Source of the DNA: Prado023 sp963788325
Lineage (GTDB): Bacteria > Actinomycetota > Actinomycetes > S36-B12 > CAIYMF01
Assembly (NCBI GenBank): GCA_963788325.1
Contig: CAWBGJ010000014.1
Coordinates: forward strand, 310,001 to 374,000
Length of the DNA stretch: 64,000 nt
Reading direction: 5' to 3'
The position numbers and the translations under genes were made by a program. Shown one piece after another: positions 1 to 9,067 of the stretch (position 1 is the stretch's first letter; the number at the start of each line of letters is the position of its first letter). Under the pieces are notes generated by a model. It was given only the letters and a program-made list of their open reading frames with translations, did not search any database and had not been told where the DNA came from.

Positions 1-400
1 CCTGGGGCAGGGTGAACCACCGCGCCTGGTCGATCTCGGGGAAGCTGCGCACGATCCCGGACCTGCGGGGCCACTCCATCTGGAAGTGATTGCTCATCAC
101 GAACTGCAACGACAGCGGTGCGGGCACCGCGAACGTACGCACCCGCTTCCCGCCGGGCTGCACGTGCACACCGAGGTCGACCTGCTCGCCGGACGGTGCC
201 GGGATGCCGATCTCCTCGGCGAACTCCCGTCGGGCGGCCGCGGCCGGGGCCTCGGATTCCGGGTCGTACTCGCCCTTGGGGATCGACCAGCCGCCGTCGT
301 CACGGTGCGCCCACAGCGGTCCACCCATGTGGCCCAGGAACACCTGCAGCGGCTCGTCCGGGGCCGCGTGGAACGCCAGCAGCGCCGCACTGAACCTCAT
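1..400 (-). CDS. NUDIX hydrolase, 3' end beyond window
   Basis: The frame runs from an ATG at 400 to the window edge without a stop, so the C-terminus is missing. The translation starts MRFSAALLAFHAA and holds a NUDIX box, GEYDPES-E-(x7)-REFAEEIGI, at about residues 42-65; one extra residue lies between the Gly and the first Glu. The first Glu and the REFAEE segment would coordinate the metal for nucleoside-diphosphate-X hydrolysis. The GG-WSIPKGEYDPES context fits the actinobacterial COG4119-type NUDIX proteins, whose substrate is not established. It lies 75 bp downstream of mutY on the same strand. A link to oxidised-nucleotide clean-up is only suggested by that neighbour. Confidence 0.8.
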   Translation of the reverse strand, partial: MRFSAALLAFHAAPDEPLQVFLGHMGGPLWAHRDDGGWSIPKGEYDPESEAPAAAARREFAEEIGIPAPSGEQVDLGVHVQPGGKRVRTFAVPAPLSLQFVMSNHFQMEWPRRSGIVRSFPEIDQARWFTLPQ

Positions 401-475
401 GACCCCACCGAACACCCGCTCGCGCGCAGACGCGAGTCGGGCAGAGATGTCCGACGCGTCCTGCCGCGCGGCAGG

Positions 476-1450
476 TCAGCTGCGCGCCAGGTCGGCACGA
501 TCGGGCAGCCGGAACAGGTCGTCGTCCAGCGGGACCAGCAGGCCGTCGGCGACCAACCCGTCGAGCGCACGCTCGCGCTGGATCGACTCGGCCCAGACGG
601 CATCCAGGGCCACGCGGGGCACCGGGCCCTCGGACTCGCGCACCACCGCCATCAGCCGGCCGCGGACCTGCCGGTCGGTGCCGGCGAAGCGTTGGACACG
701 CCGAGGTGGCCCCGCATACGCCGGGCGCCCCGCCGCCAGCCACGCGCACGACCCCCGGACCGGGCACGCCGGACAGCGCGGGGCGCTCGACGTGCAGACG
801 AGGGCACCGAGCTCCATCACCGCCACCGACCACAGCGCCGCTTGGCCGTCCGCGGCCGGCACCACCGCGTCAGCCCGTGCCCGCTCCGCCGCAGCCAGGG
901 TTGGCGCGGGATGCTCGTCGCCGGCCAGCACCCGTGCCAGGACCCGGCGCACATTGGTGTCGAGCACCACCGCGCGGTGCCCGAAGGCGAACGCACGCAG
1001 CGCCGCGGTCGTGTACTCCCCCACGCCCGGCAGTGTTCGCAACTGGACCTCGTCGTCGGGGATCTCACCACCGTGGCGCTCGACGATGGCCACCGCGGCC
1101 GCATGCAGGCGCAGCGCCCGTCGTGGGTATCCCAGCCGGTCCCACTGGCGGACCGCCTCCCCCGGGTCAGCACGGGCCAGCGCAGCCGGGGACGGCCAGC
1201 GCGCCATCCAGGCCTGCCACGCGGGCACGACCCTGGCCACCGGGGTCTGTTGGAGCATCACTTCGCTGACCAGCACGCCCCAGGGGGTCCGGTCCGGGGC
1301 ACGCCACGGCAGGTCCCGCCGATTCGCCAGGTACCAGTCGATCACCTGCTCGACGCCACCCCAGGGCCGCTCCACCCCGGCATTGTGCTTCGTCGGCGAT
1401 CCGCCCGCACGAGCAGTCCCCGATGGGCGGCCAGTGCGGGGCACACACAA
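476..1450 (-). CDS. mutY: A/G-specific adenine DNA glycosylase
   Basis: Removes adenine mispaired with 8-oxoguanine in base-excision repair. The 324-residue product has the HhH-GPD core: SEVMLQQTPV near residue 62, the helix-hairpin-helix LPGVGEYTTAAL near 139, and the catalytic-Asp segment VVLDTNVRRVLAR. The [4Fe-4S] loop follows as four cysteines in CTSSAPRCPACPVRGSC. The C-terminus is short, and the full NUDIX-like 8-oxoG recognition domain of long MutY proteins is reduced, as is usual in actinobacteria. The start is uncertain: ATG at 1450 gives a low-complexity leader, and conserved sequence begins near VEQVIDWYLANRRDLPWR, so a start about 75-100 bp further in is possible. It is divergent from the pirin gene. 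Confidence 0.93.
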   Translation of the reverse strand: MCVPRTGRPSGTARAGGSPTKHNAGVERPWGGVEQVIDWYLANRRDLPWRAPDRTPWGVLVSEVMLQQTPVARVVPAWQAWMARWPSPAALARADPGEAVRQWDRLGYPRRALRLHAAAVAIVERHGGEIPDDEVQLRTLPGVGEYTTAALRAFAFGHRAVVLDTNVRRVLARVLAGDEHPAPTLAAAERARADAVVPAADGQAALWSVAVMELGALVCTSSAPRCPACPVRGSCAWLAAGRPAYAGPPRRVQRFAGTDRQVRGRLMAVVRESEGPVPRVALDAVWAESIQRERALDGLVADGLLVPLDDDLFRLPDRADLARS

Positions 1451-1540
1451 CCCCGTGGGTCGTAGGTCTGGCGCAATTGCCGCAGACCGCGTACTCTTGC
1501 GTTAGTTGAATCTTGTATCACTTACCCAGAGGAGCCTCGC

Positions 1541-2509
1541 ATGCCTGCCGTCACCGCCGACACGGTCACCCTCCCCCGCATCGATGTGCCCGCACCCGCC
1601 TCCACGGCCCGTTCGATCCGCTCGGTCACGACCGCCCCGCGCGGCTTCGAGGGTGAGGGCTTCCCGGTGCGCCGGGCGTTCGCCGGCATCCCGATGGCAG
1701 ACCTCGACCCCTTCGTCCACATGGACCAGATGGGCGAGGTCGAGTACGGGGTCGGCGAGCCCAAGGGCACGCCCTGGCATCCGCACCGCGGCTTCGAGAC
1801 CTTCACCTACCTGATGGACGGGACGTTCATCCACCAGGACTCGCACGGCGGCGGTGGGACCATCGAGAACGGCGGAACCCAGTACATGACCGCAGGCAGC
1901 GGCATCCTGCACATCGAGACCCCGCCCGAGTCGTTGGTCCGCTCCGGGGGGCTCTTCCACGGCATCCAGCTCTGGATCAACCTGCCCGCGGCGAAGAAGT
2001 GGCTCGCCCCGGCCTACCAGCCGCTGGCCGGCACCGACGTCACGCTGGCATCCTCTGCCGACGGCGGCGCGTTGGTCCGAGTCCTCGCGGGCACCGTCGC
2101 TGGGCACACCGGCCCTGGTCGCAGCCAGTCCCCGATCGGCATCGTGCATGCCACGCTGGCCCCCGGCGCCCAGCTGGAGCTTCCCTGGCGCGCGGAATTC
2201 AACGCGCTGGTCTACGCGCTGTCCGGTGCGGGCAGCGTGGGTGCTGAGGGCCGGCCTCTGGCCGGGGGTCAACTGGCCGTCCTGGGCGCCGGTGAGCATG
2301 TCACCGTCGCGGCAGCCTCCAGCCAGTCGCTGGCCGCGCCCACCCTCGAGGTGCTGATCCTCGGCGGCATCCCGCTGCGCGAGCCGGTGTTCCACTATGG
2401 ACCGTTCGTCATGAACACCCGGGCCGAGGTCATCCAGGCCGTCGAGGACTACCAGGCCGGTCGCCTCGGTGTGATCCCGGACGGCGCGATCATGCCGCAC
2501 CACGGCTGA
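1541..2509 (+). CDS. Pirin family protein
   Basis: Bicupin of the pirin family, 322 residues. The N-terminal cupin holds the metal site: PWHPHRGFETFTYLMDG at about residues 78-94 supplies two His, and the later QYMTAGSGILHIE segment supplies a third His and a Glu. Bacterial pirins range from quercetinase-like dioxygenases to redox-responsive regulators, and nothing here decides between these. The start is ATG at 1541 with AGAGGAG about 8 bases upstream. The 90-bp gap shared with mutY is locally AT-rich (about 1502-1525), which is rare in this window and probably marks the promoter. Pirin genes are often controlled by an adjacent MarR or HxlR regulator; none is present here. Confidence 0.93.
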   Translation: MPAVTADTVTLPRIDVPAPASTARSIRSVTTAPRGFEGEGFPVRRAFAGIPMADLDPFVHMDQMGEVEYGVGEPKGTPWHPHRGFETFTYLMDGTFIHQDSHGGGGTIENGGTQYMTAGSGILHIETPPESLVRSGGLFHGIQLWINLPAAKKWLAPAYQPLAGTDVTLASSADGGALVRVLAGTVAGHTGPGRSQSPIGIVHATLAPGAQLELPWRAEFNALVYALSGAGSVGAEGRPLAGGQLAVLGAGEHVTVAAASSQSLAAPTLEVLILGGIPLREPVFHYGPFVMNTRAEVIQAVEDYQAGRLGVIPDGAIMPHHG

Positions 2510-2670
2510 CGCGCCATCCCGCAGGGATGCCCTGCCCTGGGACGGGTAGCAGCCCGGTGGACCGCACGTCGCCGCGCGGAGGCGCATACTGCCAGAGCAG
2601 GCCGCGTCGCAGCACAGGCCGCCGACCGGCACCGCGGCCCGCACACGCACCGCAGCACACAGGAGGCATC

Positions 2671-3342
2671 ATGAAGATCGGAATCCTGGGCACCGGAACG
2701 GTCGGCCGCACGCTGGCTGAAGGGTTCGTCCGCACCGGACATGACGTCATGCTCGGCACCCGGGACGTCCACGAGACCAAGACCCGCCCTCTCGAGGGTG
2801 TCCAGGCCTCCATCGGACAGTGGCTGGCCGAGAACCCGTCGATCACCCTGGCCGACTTCGCCGAGGTGGCAGCCGCCGCCGACGTCGTGGTCAATGCGGT
2901 CAGCGGGGCGGGGACCCTCGAGGCCCTGGCCGCGGCCGGGGCCGACAACTTGGCCGGCAAGGCGCTGCTCGACGTCTCCAACCCGCTGGACTTCTCCGCG
3001 GGGTTCCCGCCGACCCTGACCGTGAAGGACACCGACTCGCTCGGCGAGCAGGTGCAGCAGCAGTTCCCCGAGGCTCGGGTGGTCAAGACCCTGAACACCC
3101 TGACCGCCGCGCTCATGACCCGCCCCGACCTGCTGCCCGAGCCCACCACGGTGTTCCTGTCCGGCGACGATCCGGCGTCCAAGGACGTCGTCGTGGGGCT
3201 CTTGGCGCAGTTCGGCTGGACCGACATCCTCGACCTCGGCGACATCAGCACCGCCCGTGGGCCCGAGATGTGGCTGCCGCTGTGGTTGCGGACCATGGGC
3301 TCGTTGGGGTCGGGGATGTTCAACCTGCGCATCGTGCGCTGA
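2671..3342 (+). CDS. NAD(P)-binding oxidoreductase, F420-dependent NADP reductase-like
   Basis: 223-residue protein beginning MKIGILGTGTVGRTLAEGF, a Rossmann dinucleotide site (GxGxVG) at the extreme N-terminus. It continues with the TGHDVMLGTRD strand that discriminates NADP and a D-V-S-N-P-L-D segment near residue 110. This is the COG2085 family, which includes F420:NADPH reductases and many uncharacterised actinobacterial oxidoreductases. F420 use cannot be read from the sequence. The ATG at 2671 is chosen because AGGAGG lies 5 bases before it and the glycine-rich loop must be at the N-terminus; the frame is open further upstream but without family similarity. The 161-bp gap before it shows no gene. 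Confidence 0.85.
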   Translation: MKIGILGTGTVGRTLAEGFVRTGHDVMLGTRDVHETKTRPLEGVQASIGQWLAENPSITLADFAEVAAAADVVVNAVSGAGTLEALAAAGADNLAGKALLDVSNPLDFSAGFPPTLTVKDTDSLGEQVQQQFPEARVVKTLNTLTAALMTRPDLLPEPTTVFLSGDDPASKDVVVGLLAQFGWTDILDLGDISTARGPEMWLPLWLRTMGSLGSGMFNLRIVR

Positions 3343-3369
3343 CCCTCACGCGGTCGGGTCCGGGTCCGG

Positions 3370-4038
3370 TCAGCGCCGCGTCGCGATGAGGTCCTGACTG
3401 GCTCGACCGGCGGCCTCGCCGCGCGCCTCGTACTTGGTGCGCGGACGCCACGGGGGGCGCTCCACCAGCCCGGGCCCCACATCGAGCCGGGGTTCGCCCG
3501 CGCAGACGGCCAGCATCTGCTCGGCGTATCCGGCGATGTCGGTCGCCACGTGGAACGTGCCGCCCGGCACGAGCACCTGCGCCGCGCGCGCGACGAGGGC
3601 GGGCTGCACCAGGCGGCGCTTGTGGTGGCGCACCTTCGGCCACGGATCGGGGAAGAATGCACGGATCCCGACAAGGCTGCCCGGGGCGAGTCGGTCCAGG
3701 AGCTCGACGGCGTCCCCGGTGCAGACCCGCACGTTGCCCAGCTGGGCGCGCTCCGCACCGGCCAGCAATGCACCGATCCCGGGGGTGTGCACGTCCACGG
3801 CGACGATCCCGACGCCCGGCTCAGCGGCGGCCATGGCCAACGTCGCCTCGCCCATCCCCGAACCGATCTCGAGCACGGTGGGCAGCGGCGGGTCGAAGAC
3901 CTCGGCCAGGTGCGCGGGCGCGGTGGCCACCTCGACCCCCCACTCGGGGAGCAACCGGATCAGCGCGGACGCCGCAGAGGGGGTCGTGCGACTGCGCCGG
4001 GGATGGAACGTGCGGATCCGCCGGTCTGCGGGGTCCAT
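3370..4038 (-). CDS. trmB: tRNA (guanine-N7-)-methyltransferase
   Basis: Forms m7G46 in the variable loop of tRNA using SAM. The 222-residue product has the class I methyltransferase motif LEIGSGMGEATLAMA, the acidic VAVDVHTPG strand and the family signature FFPDPWPKVRHHKRRLVQP, followed by the C-terminal TKYEARGEA segment. The ATG at 4038 (MDPADRRIRTFHPRRSR) is preferred over one 90 bases upstream, because the longer version would run through the terminator hairpin of the neighbouring tRNA-Asn. It lies just downstream of that tRNA gene on the same strand, so tRNA gene and tRNA-modifying enzyme are adjacent. The 3' end faces the convergent oxidoreductase gene with a 27-bp gap. Confidence 0.95.
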   Translation of the reverse strand: MDPADRRIRTFHPRRSRTTPSAASALIRLLPEWGVEVATAPAHLAEVFDPPLPTVLEIGSGMGEATLAMAAAEPGVGIVAVDVHTPGIGALLAGAERAQLGNVRVCTGDAVELLDRLAPGSLVGIRAFFPDPWPKVRHHKRRLVQPALVARAAQVLVPGGTFHVATDIAGYAEQMLAVCAGEPRLDVGPGLVERPPWRPRTKYEARGEAAGRASQDLIATRR

Positions 4039-4074
4039 CGACGCAGTCCTCCTGACTGGGTCCGACACAACAGC

Positions 4075-4103
4075 GGCCCCACCCCGGCAACCCGGGAGGG
4101 GCC
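4075..4103 (-). terminator. Hairpin terminator after tRNA-Asn
   Basis: GGCCCC at 4075-4080 pairs with GGGGCC at 4098-4103, and an inner CCCGG/CCGGG extends the stem. Read on the minus strand the hairpin follows the tRNA 3' end by about 40 bases and is followed by GCTGTTGTGTC, a weak T-rich run. It ends about 36 bases before the trmB start. Confidence 0.65.
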
Positions 4104-4145
4104 TCTGAGCTGCACCACGGCACCACATGGGGCACCGGCTGTGAG

Positions 4146-4218
4146 CTCCCCCATCTGGACTCGAACCAGAAACCTATCGGTTAACAGCCGAACGCTCTGC
4201 CAATTGAGCTATGGGGGA
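4146..4218 (-). tRNA. tRNA-Asn (anticodon GTT)
   Basis: A 73-nt cloverleaf reads on the minus strand. The acceptor stem is TCCCCCA/TGGGGGA with discriminator G. The D arm is AGCTCAATTGGCAGAGC, the anticodon arm TCGG-CTGTTAA-CCGA with GTT in the loop, and the T arm TCTGG-TTCGAGT-CCAGA. CCA is not encoded. It stands alone rather than in a tRNA cluster, between the dnaG block and trmB. Confidence 0.97.
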
Positions 4219-4273
4219 TCAAGCCCGAGCAGGATACCAACGCAGGGCGCTGCCGCCCAAACTGCGGGCGGGC

Positions 4274-4777
4274 TCACACCCCGAGCTGGCCGCGCAACTC
4301 GGCCAGCGCCGAGTCCGCCGCCGCACGCCAGCCCGGATCCGCGCTCTCGAGGCCCGGATCGAACACCACCGCCCACCGGACCTCCCCCGAGGCAGGCGAC
4401 CGGCGGGCGTTGAGCATGGCCGACCCGACCCGGCCGTCGGGGTGGACCAGCGACGCCCGCTGAGAGGCCATGACCGTCCACTCGATGCGCTCGCGCACCA
4501 CACCGGGCACCTGGCCGGGCTCGTCGAAGCGGAGCCGGATCTGCATGGTCGGGGCCCCGGGGGCAGCCTGGGTCACCAGGTCGAGGAACTCGTCGCTCCA
4601 CGCCGCACGAGCCACCAGGTCCCACGCGACGCGCCCATGGACAGGCATGTGCAGGGCGAGGTCGGTGCACGTCACCACGGACCCGTCGACCAGTTCGCCC
4701 CAGGCCAGGAGCCGCTCCCCCTCGGCGTGGTCCAGCATCCGGGCCACGCGTGGATCGAGTTGCCGGCGCCAGCGCAT
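4274..4777 (-). CDS. Conserved hypothetical protein coupled to dnaG
   Basis: 167 residues, beginning MRWRRQLDPRVARMLDHAEGERLLAWGE. No signal peptide, membrane segment or catalytic motif is visible. The sequence alternates hydrophobic and acidic stretches typical of a small soluble alpha/beta protein, with a DLALHMPVHGRVAWDLVARAAW segment resembling the small actinobacterial proteins found beside dnaG. Its ATG overlaps the dnaG stop as TGATG, so the two are almost certainly co-translated. No function is assigned. Confidence 0.8.
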   Translation of the reverse strand: MRWRRQLDPRVARMLDHAEGERLLAWGELVDGSVVTCTDLALHMPVHGRVAWDLVARAAWSDEFLDLVTQAAPGAPTMQIRLRFDEPGQVPGVVRERIEWTVMASQRASLVHPDGRVGSAMLNARRSPASGEVRWAVVFDPGLESADPGWRAAADSALAELRGQLGV

Positions 4778-6825
4778 CAGCCCTCCTCCTGACCCACCTG
4801 GGCCAGTTCGCGTCGGTAGGTCTCCAGGGCCATCAGATCGGCCAGGATCGCCGAGGCCTGCTCGGACTGGGACGCCTGGTCGAGCTGGCCGAGGGTCCGC
4901 TTGAGATCCGCCGAGCGCCGACCGGCCTCATCCGAGAGCAGCCGTGCCACGATCGAGGTGGCATACCGCGCGGTCGGCTCCCCGGCGGTGATCAGCGGCT
5001 CGACGGCCAACTCGCGGACCAGGCTCCGGACCCCGTCGTCCGGGCAGGCCGCCAGCACCGCCTCCATCCAGGCCTGGCCGCCCCCCTCACCCCCCGAGCG
5101 CCCAACCGGCCCGCCCGCATCGGTCACCGCCTGGGCCACCTGGGCGTAGTGCGGGTGCCGGAACGACTCCCGCGCCACCGACTCGAACCAGTCCCCCACC
5201 AGCTCGGGCACCTGCAGGACGCACTTGAGCGACTCCCGCTCCACGAACAGGCCAGGCTCGCGCGGGTCCGGCCGCGGCACCTGCGCGCGGAGCTGAGCGC
5301 CGTCGGGGGTCCTGCCCGCGCCGGCCGGGCCAGGCGTGTGGGAGGCAGTGCCCTGCCCCGAGGGGTCGCCGGTGCCGGGATCGTCGGGGGTGGGGCGCGT
5401 CGTCGGCTGCGGTGCGCGGTCCGCACTGCGGTCGGGACTTCGCTGCCCGGTGGAACGGCCCTGCGACCGGTCCCCGGCCCCGCCACGCCCCCCGGCCGAT
5501 CCGGCCCGGGCCGCAGCACTCACCGCCGAACGTACCTCCCCCTCGGGCACGCCGACCCAGCCCGACAGGAGCCGGGAGTACTCAGGGCGCAGGGCAGCGT
5601 CGCGGATCCGGGCCACCAGGGGCGCCGCGCGACGCACGGCGGCCACTCGCCCCTCGGCCGTCGACAGGTCGAACCCGGCCACGGCCGAACGGATCGCGAA
5701 GGCGAACAGCGGCGTCCTGGAGGCCACCAGCTCGCGCAGCGCGGCATCACCACGCGCCAACCGGAGCTCGCAGGGATCCATGTCGTCGGGGGACACCGCA
5801 ATGAACGTCTGGGCGACGAACCGCTGATCACCCTCGAACGCCCGCAGCGCGGCCTTCTGGCCAGCAGCGTCACCGTCGAAGGTGAACACCACCTCCCCGC
5901 CGAACGTGTCGTCGTCGACCAGATACCGCCGGAGCAGCTGCGCGTGGTCAGGGCCGAAGGCCGTCCCGCAGGTGGCCACCGCCGTGGTCACCCCTGCGAG
6001 GTGCGCAGCCATCACGTCGGTGTAGCCCTCCACCACGACCACCTGCTTGAGCTTGCCGATGTCCCGGCGTGCAAGGTCGATGCCGTAGAGCACGTGGGAC
6101 TTCTTGTACAGGGGGGTCTCGGGGGTGTTGAGGTACTTGGGCCCCTCGTCGTCGTCGAACAGCTTGCGCGCGCCGAACCCGAGCACATCGCCGGAGGCAT
6201 CGCGGATCGGCCACACCAGCCGACCTCGGAACCGGTCGTAGGTGCCCCGCTGCCCCTGCGAGACCAGGCCTGCGGCCAGGATCTCGGCGTCGGTGTAGCC
6301 CGTTGCCCGCAGGTGCCCGAGCAGGCCGTCCCAGGACTTCGGCGCGAACCCGACGCCGAAGTGCTCCCGGGCCTGGTCGTCGAACCCACGCTCGGTGAGG
6401 AACTGGCGCCCGATCGCGGCCTCCGGCGACCCGAGTGCGCGCACGAAGTAGGCCGCTGCAGCCTTGTTGGCCGCGACCAGCCGCTGCCGGTTGGGCCCGG
6501 TGCGCTGCGGCGCGCCGCCCTCCTCGTAGCGCAGCGTCACGCCCGCCCGGTCGGCCAGCTTCTCGATGGCCTCGGTGAAGGTCAGCTGGTCGTGCTTCAT
6601 CAGGAAGTCGACGACATCGCCGCCCTCACCGCAGCCGAAGCAGTAGTACAGCCCGCGGCCGGGGGTCACGTGGAAGCTCGGCGAACGCTCGTCGTGGAAC
6701 GGGCACAGGCCCTTGAGCGACCCTGCGCCGGCCGAGCGCAGGGTGACCACTTCTCCGATGACCGCATCGACGCGGACCCGCTCACGCACGAGGGCCACGT
6801 CCTCTGTGCGTACCCGACCGGCCAT
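4777..6825 (-). CDS. dnaG: DNA primase
   Basis: Synthesises RNA primers at the replication fork. The 682-residue product has an N-terminal CHC2 zinc finger (LCPFHDERSPSF ... YYCFGCGEGGDVVDFL, about residues 38-70). The catalytic core follows, with the Toprim motif VVVVEGYTDVMAA near residue 265, then the acidic FTFDGDAAGQKAA segment and DPCELRLARG. A Pro/Gly/Arg-rich linker (about 430-520) leads to the C-terminal helicase-binding region. ATG at 6825 (MAGRVRTEDV) gives the usual primase N-terminus; an in-frame ATG at 6834 is the alternative, and longer versions add low-complexity sequence. It overlaps the next gene as TGATG. Confidence 0.96.
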   Translation of the reverse strand: MAGRVRTEDVALVRERVRVDAVIGEVVTLRSAGAGSLKGLCPFHDERSPSFHVTPGRGLYYCFGCGEGGDVVDFLMKHDQLTFTEAIEKLADRAGVTLRYEEGGAPQRTGPNRQRLVAANKAAAAYFVRALGSPEAAIGRQFLTERGFDDQAREHFGVGFAPKSWDGLLGHLRATGYTDAEILAAGLVSQGQRGTYDRFRGRLVWPIRDASGDVLGFGARKLFDDDEGPKYLNTPETPLYKKSHVLYGIDLARRDIGKLKQVVVVEGYTDVMAAHLAGVTTAVATCGTAFGPDHAQLLRRYLVDDDTFGGEVVFTFDGDAAGQKAALRAFEGDQRFVAQTFIAVSPDDMDPCELRLARGDAALRELVASRTPLFAFAIRSAVAGFDLSTAEGRVAAVRRAAPLVARIRDAALRPEYSRLLSGWVGVPEGEVRSAVSAAARAGSAGGRGGAGDRSQGRSTGQRSPDRSADRAPQPTTRPTPDDPGTGDPSGQGTASHTPGPAGAGRTPDGAQLRAQVPRPDPREPGLFVERESLKCVLQVPELVGDWFESVARESFRHPHYAQVAQAVTDAGGPVGRSGGEGGGQAWMEAVLAACPDDGVRSLVRELAVEPLITAGEPTARYATSIVARLLSDEAGRRSADLKRTLGQLDQASQSEQASAILADLMALETYRRELAQVGQEEG

Positions 6826-6994
6826 GGTGGGCATCCTAGGCAGCGGATCGGACATCCCGATCCCCCGGGCGAGCGGCCGCTGCCCCACGGGTCCCGGCAG
6901 ATCAGCTGCCCGACTGGAGGATCCGACCCGGATTCACCCACACGCGAACATGTCGCACCCCCTGAGATCCGTCCGGGCGTGACAGACTCCGGTC

Positions 6995-7654
6995 ATGACG
7001 GCGCCTGCGGTACTCCTGGAGTGGAGCCCCACGCGGCCCCAGCGCTCCCGGCGCCTGCGCGCGCGCCGTCGTTTCGTCGCCCTCGTGGCCGCGGTGGCGG
7101 TCGTTGCGATCGCGATCCCGGCCAGTGCCTTCGCCGACGTGATCCGGTGGTCCGGGGTCGATGACCGCACGCCGACCGACGCGATCGTGGTCCTCGGCGC
7201 CGCCCAGTACCAGGGCGCTCCCTCGCCCGTGCTGGCCAACCGGCTGGCCCATGCACATGAGCTCGTCGAGGCCGGTGTCAGCGACCAGGTGATCACCGTC
7301 GGGGGCTTCCAGCCCGGCGACATCACCTCCGAGGCCCAGGCCGGCAAGGAGGAGCTCGTCGCAGACGGGATGCGCCGCCGCGAGGTGATCGCGCTGCCCT
7401 ACGGCGAGAACACGCGCAGCTCGCTGGAGGCTGTGGCCACCATCGCCAAGGCCGAGGGCATCGAGTCCGTCACCCTGGTCACCGACCCGGCGCACTCGGC
7501 TCGGACCCGCGCACTGGCCGAGCAGCTCGGGCTGGAGGCGCACGTCTCGGCCACGCTCGACGGACCTGGCAGCGCGCTGACCAGCGAGTACCTGCTCCGC
7601 GAATCCGCGGGCCTGCTCACGGTCTGGCTCGACCGGCCCGCGCACTCGTCCTGA
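6995..7654 (+). CDS. YdcF/SanA family membrane-anchored protein (DUF218)
   Basis: 219 residues. A basic N-terminus (RSRRLRARRR) precedes one hydrophobic segment (FVALVAAVAVVAIAIPASAF, about residues 27-46), followed by an extracytoplasmic domain. The domain starts with TDAIVVLGAAQYQGAPSPVLANRL, continues with VITVGGFQPGD and YGENTRSSLEAV, and ends in VTLVTDPAHSARTRALAEQ. That order of motifs (GAA, the E-N-T-R-S motif and the DP-x-H segment) is the DUF218 fold. Related proteins affect envelope permeability and vancomycin sensitivity, but their chemistry is unknown. It starts 20 bp before the dgt-like gene and probably shares its transcript. Confidence 0.85.
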   Translation: MTAPAVLLEWSPTRPQRSRRLRARRRFVALVAAVAVVAIAIPASAFADVIRWSGVDDRTPTDAIVVLGAAQYQGAPSPVLANRLAHAHELVEAGVSDQVITVGGFQPGDITSEAQAGKEELVADGMRRREVIALPYGENTRSSLEAVATIAKAEGIESVTLVTDPAHSARTRALAEQLGLEAHVSATLDGPGSALTSEYLLRESAGLLTVWLDRPAHSS

Positions 7655-7674
7655 GCCCGCAGGGCCCCCAGCCG

Positions 7675-8970
7675 GTGCCCGATGTGGCGGGCGCCCCGGG
7701 CGCCTCCTACGGTGTGGTCGTGCCCCTGCCCGGATACTCCGCCGACGACGAGGCCCGCTGGGTGACCGAGCCGCCCAAGCGACCCAGCCGGACCTCGTTC
7801 GCGCGGGATCGCGCACGGGTCCTGCACTGCGCCGCGTGGCGCCGGCTGGCGGCCAAGACCCAGGTGATGATCGCCGGGCAGGGCGACTTCCCCCGGACCC
7901 GGATGACACACTCGCTGGAGGTGGCCCAGGTGGGCCGCGAGCTCGGCGCGGCTCTCGGCTGCGACGCGGACCTCGTCGAGACCGCCTGCCTGGCCCACGA
8001 TCTGGGCCATCCTCCGTTCGGCCACAATGGTGAGGACGCGCTCAGCGAGCTCAGCGGCGACATCGGCGGCTTCGAGGGAAACGCGCAGACGCTGCGGATC
8101 CTCACTCGGCTGGAGGCCAAGGGGTTCGGCGACCCCGACGGTTGCGGGCGGGAGCACTCCGTGGGCCTGAACCTGACCCGGGCCACGCTCGACGCTGCGA
8201 CCAAGTACCCGTGGCCACGTCCGGCCGGCGGCGGCAAGTTCGGCGCCTACGCCGACGACCTCCCGGTGTTCGAGTGGCTGCGCGCCGGGGCACCGGCGGG
8301 CCGCTCCTCGTTCGAGGCGCAGGTCATGGACTGGGCCGACGACGTGGCCTACAGCGTGCACGACGTGGAGGACGGCATCCACGCGGGCCTGATCGACCTG
8401 GGCGAGCTGGCCGACCCGGCCACCTCCGCGAGGATCTGCGAGCTCGTCGCGACGACCTACTTGCCCGGCGCGGACCCCGCTGAGCTGTCCGCGGCCCTCG
8501 CGCGCCTGATCGACTCCCCCGCCTGGCCCAACGCCCACACGCCCTACGCCGGCAGCCTGCGCGACCTCGCCGCGCTCAAGGACCTGACAAGCCAGTTGAT
8601 CGGCCGGTTCAGCGCCGCCGCGGAGTCCGCGACCCGGGCGGCGTTCCCGCAGGCCCAGCTGACCCGCTACGCGGGGTCGCTCGTCGTGCCGCAGGAGACC
8701 CGTCACGAGGTGGCGGTCCTCAAGGGGATCGCCAACCTGTTCGTGATGCAGCGCAGCGGCTCGGCCCGCTCGTACGACCGCCAGCGCACGCTGATCGCCG
8801 AACTGGTCTCGGCCCTGGTGCTCGGCGCCCCGGCCGGCCTCGAACCGCACTTCCGGGCCACGTGGGTCGAAGCCCCCGACGATGCCGCTCGCCTACGGGT
8901 GGTCATCGATCAGGTGGCCAGCCTCACCGACACCTCCGTCGTGACCTGGCACAAGCGCCTCTGCACCTGA
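7675..8970 (+). CDS. dgt: Deoxyguanosinetriphosphate triphosphohydrolase-like protein
   Basis: HD-domain dNTP triphosphohydrolase, expected to cleave dNTPs to nucleoside plus triphosphate and so limit dNTP pools. Metal-site motifs are present in order: RTRMTHSLEVAQVGR near residue 75, CLAHDLGHPPFGHNGEDAL near 105, and DWADDVAYSVHDVEDG near 222. At 431 residues, or slightly fewer, it matches the type-2 subfamily. The GTG at 7675 gives 431 residues, but conserved sequence begins near GYSADDEARW, so a GTG 14-16 codons further in is possible. A dgt-like gene near dnaG is typical of actinobacteria, although here the two are on opposite strands. Confidence 0.92.
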   Translation: MPDVAGAPGASYGVVVPLPGYSADDEARWVTEPPKRPSRTSFARDRARVLHCAAWRRLAAKTQVMIAGQGDFPRTRMTHSLEVAQVGRELGAALGCDADLVETACLAHDLGHPPFGHNGEDALSELSGDIGGFEGNAQTLRILTRLEAKGFGDPDGCGREHSVGLNLTRATLDAATKYPWPRPAGGGKFGAYADDLPVFEWLRAGAPAGRSSFEAQVMDWADDVAYSVHDVEDGIHAGLIDLGELADPATSARICELVATTYLPGADPAELSAALARLIDSPAWPNAHTPYAGSLRDLAALKDLTSQLIGRFSAAAESATRAAFPQAQLTRYAGSLVVPQETRHEVAVLKGIANLFVMQRSGSARSYDRQRTLIAELVSALVLGAPAGLEPHFRATWVEAPDDAARLRVVIDQVASLTDTSVVTWHKRLCT

Positions 8971-9067
8971 CCCGGCGGCCAGAGCCCCCCTCCGCCCCGC
9001 GTCCGTCTGCGCCCCGCGCCCGGGTGGGGGCCGATCCCTCAACCTCAGCGTCAGGCCAACCTCAGTG

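Noticed and set aside
1451..1540. Defined MarR-type operator in the mutY/pirin gap
   Set aside because: The AT-rich stretch around 1502-1525 is only weakly symmetrical and no regulator gene is nearby; it is kept only as a probable promoter region.
4038..4128. Longer TrmB starting at 4128
   Set aside because: The extra residues are translated from the tRNA-Asn terminator region and are not part of the family.
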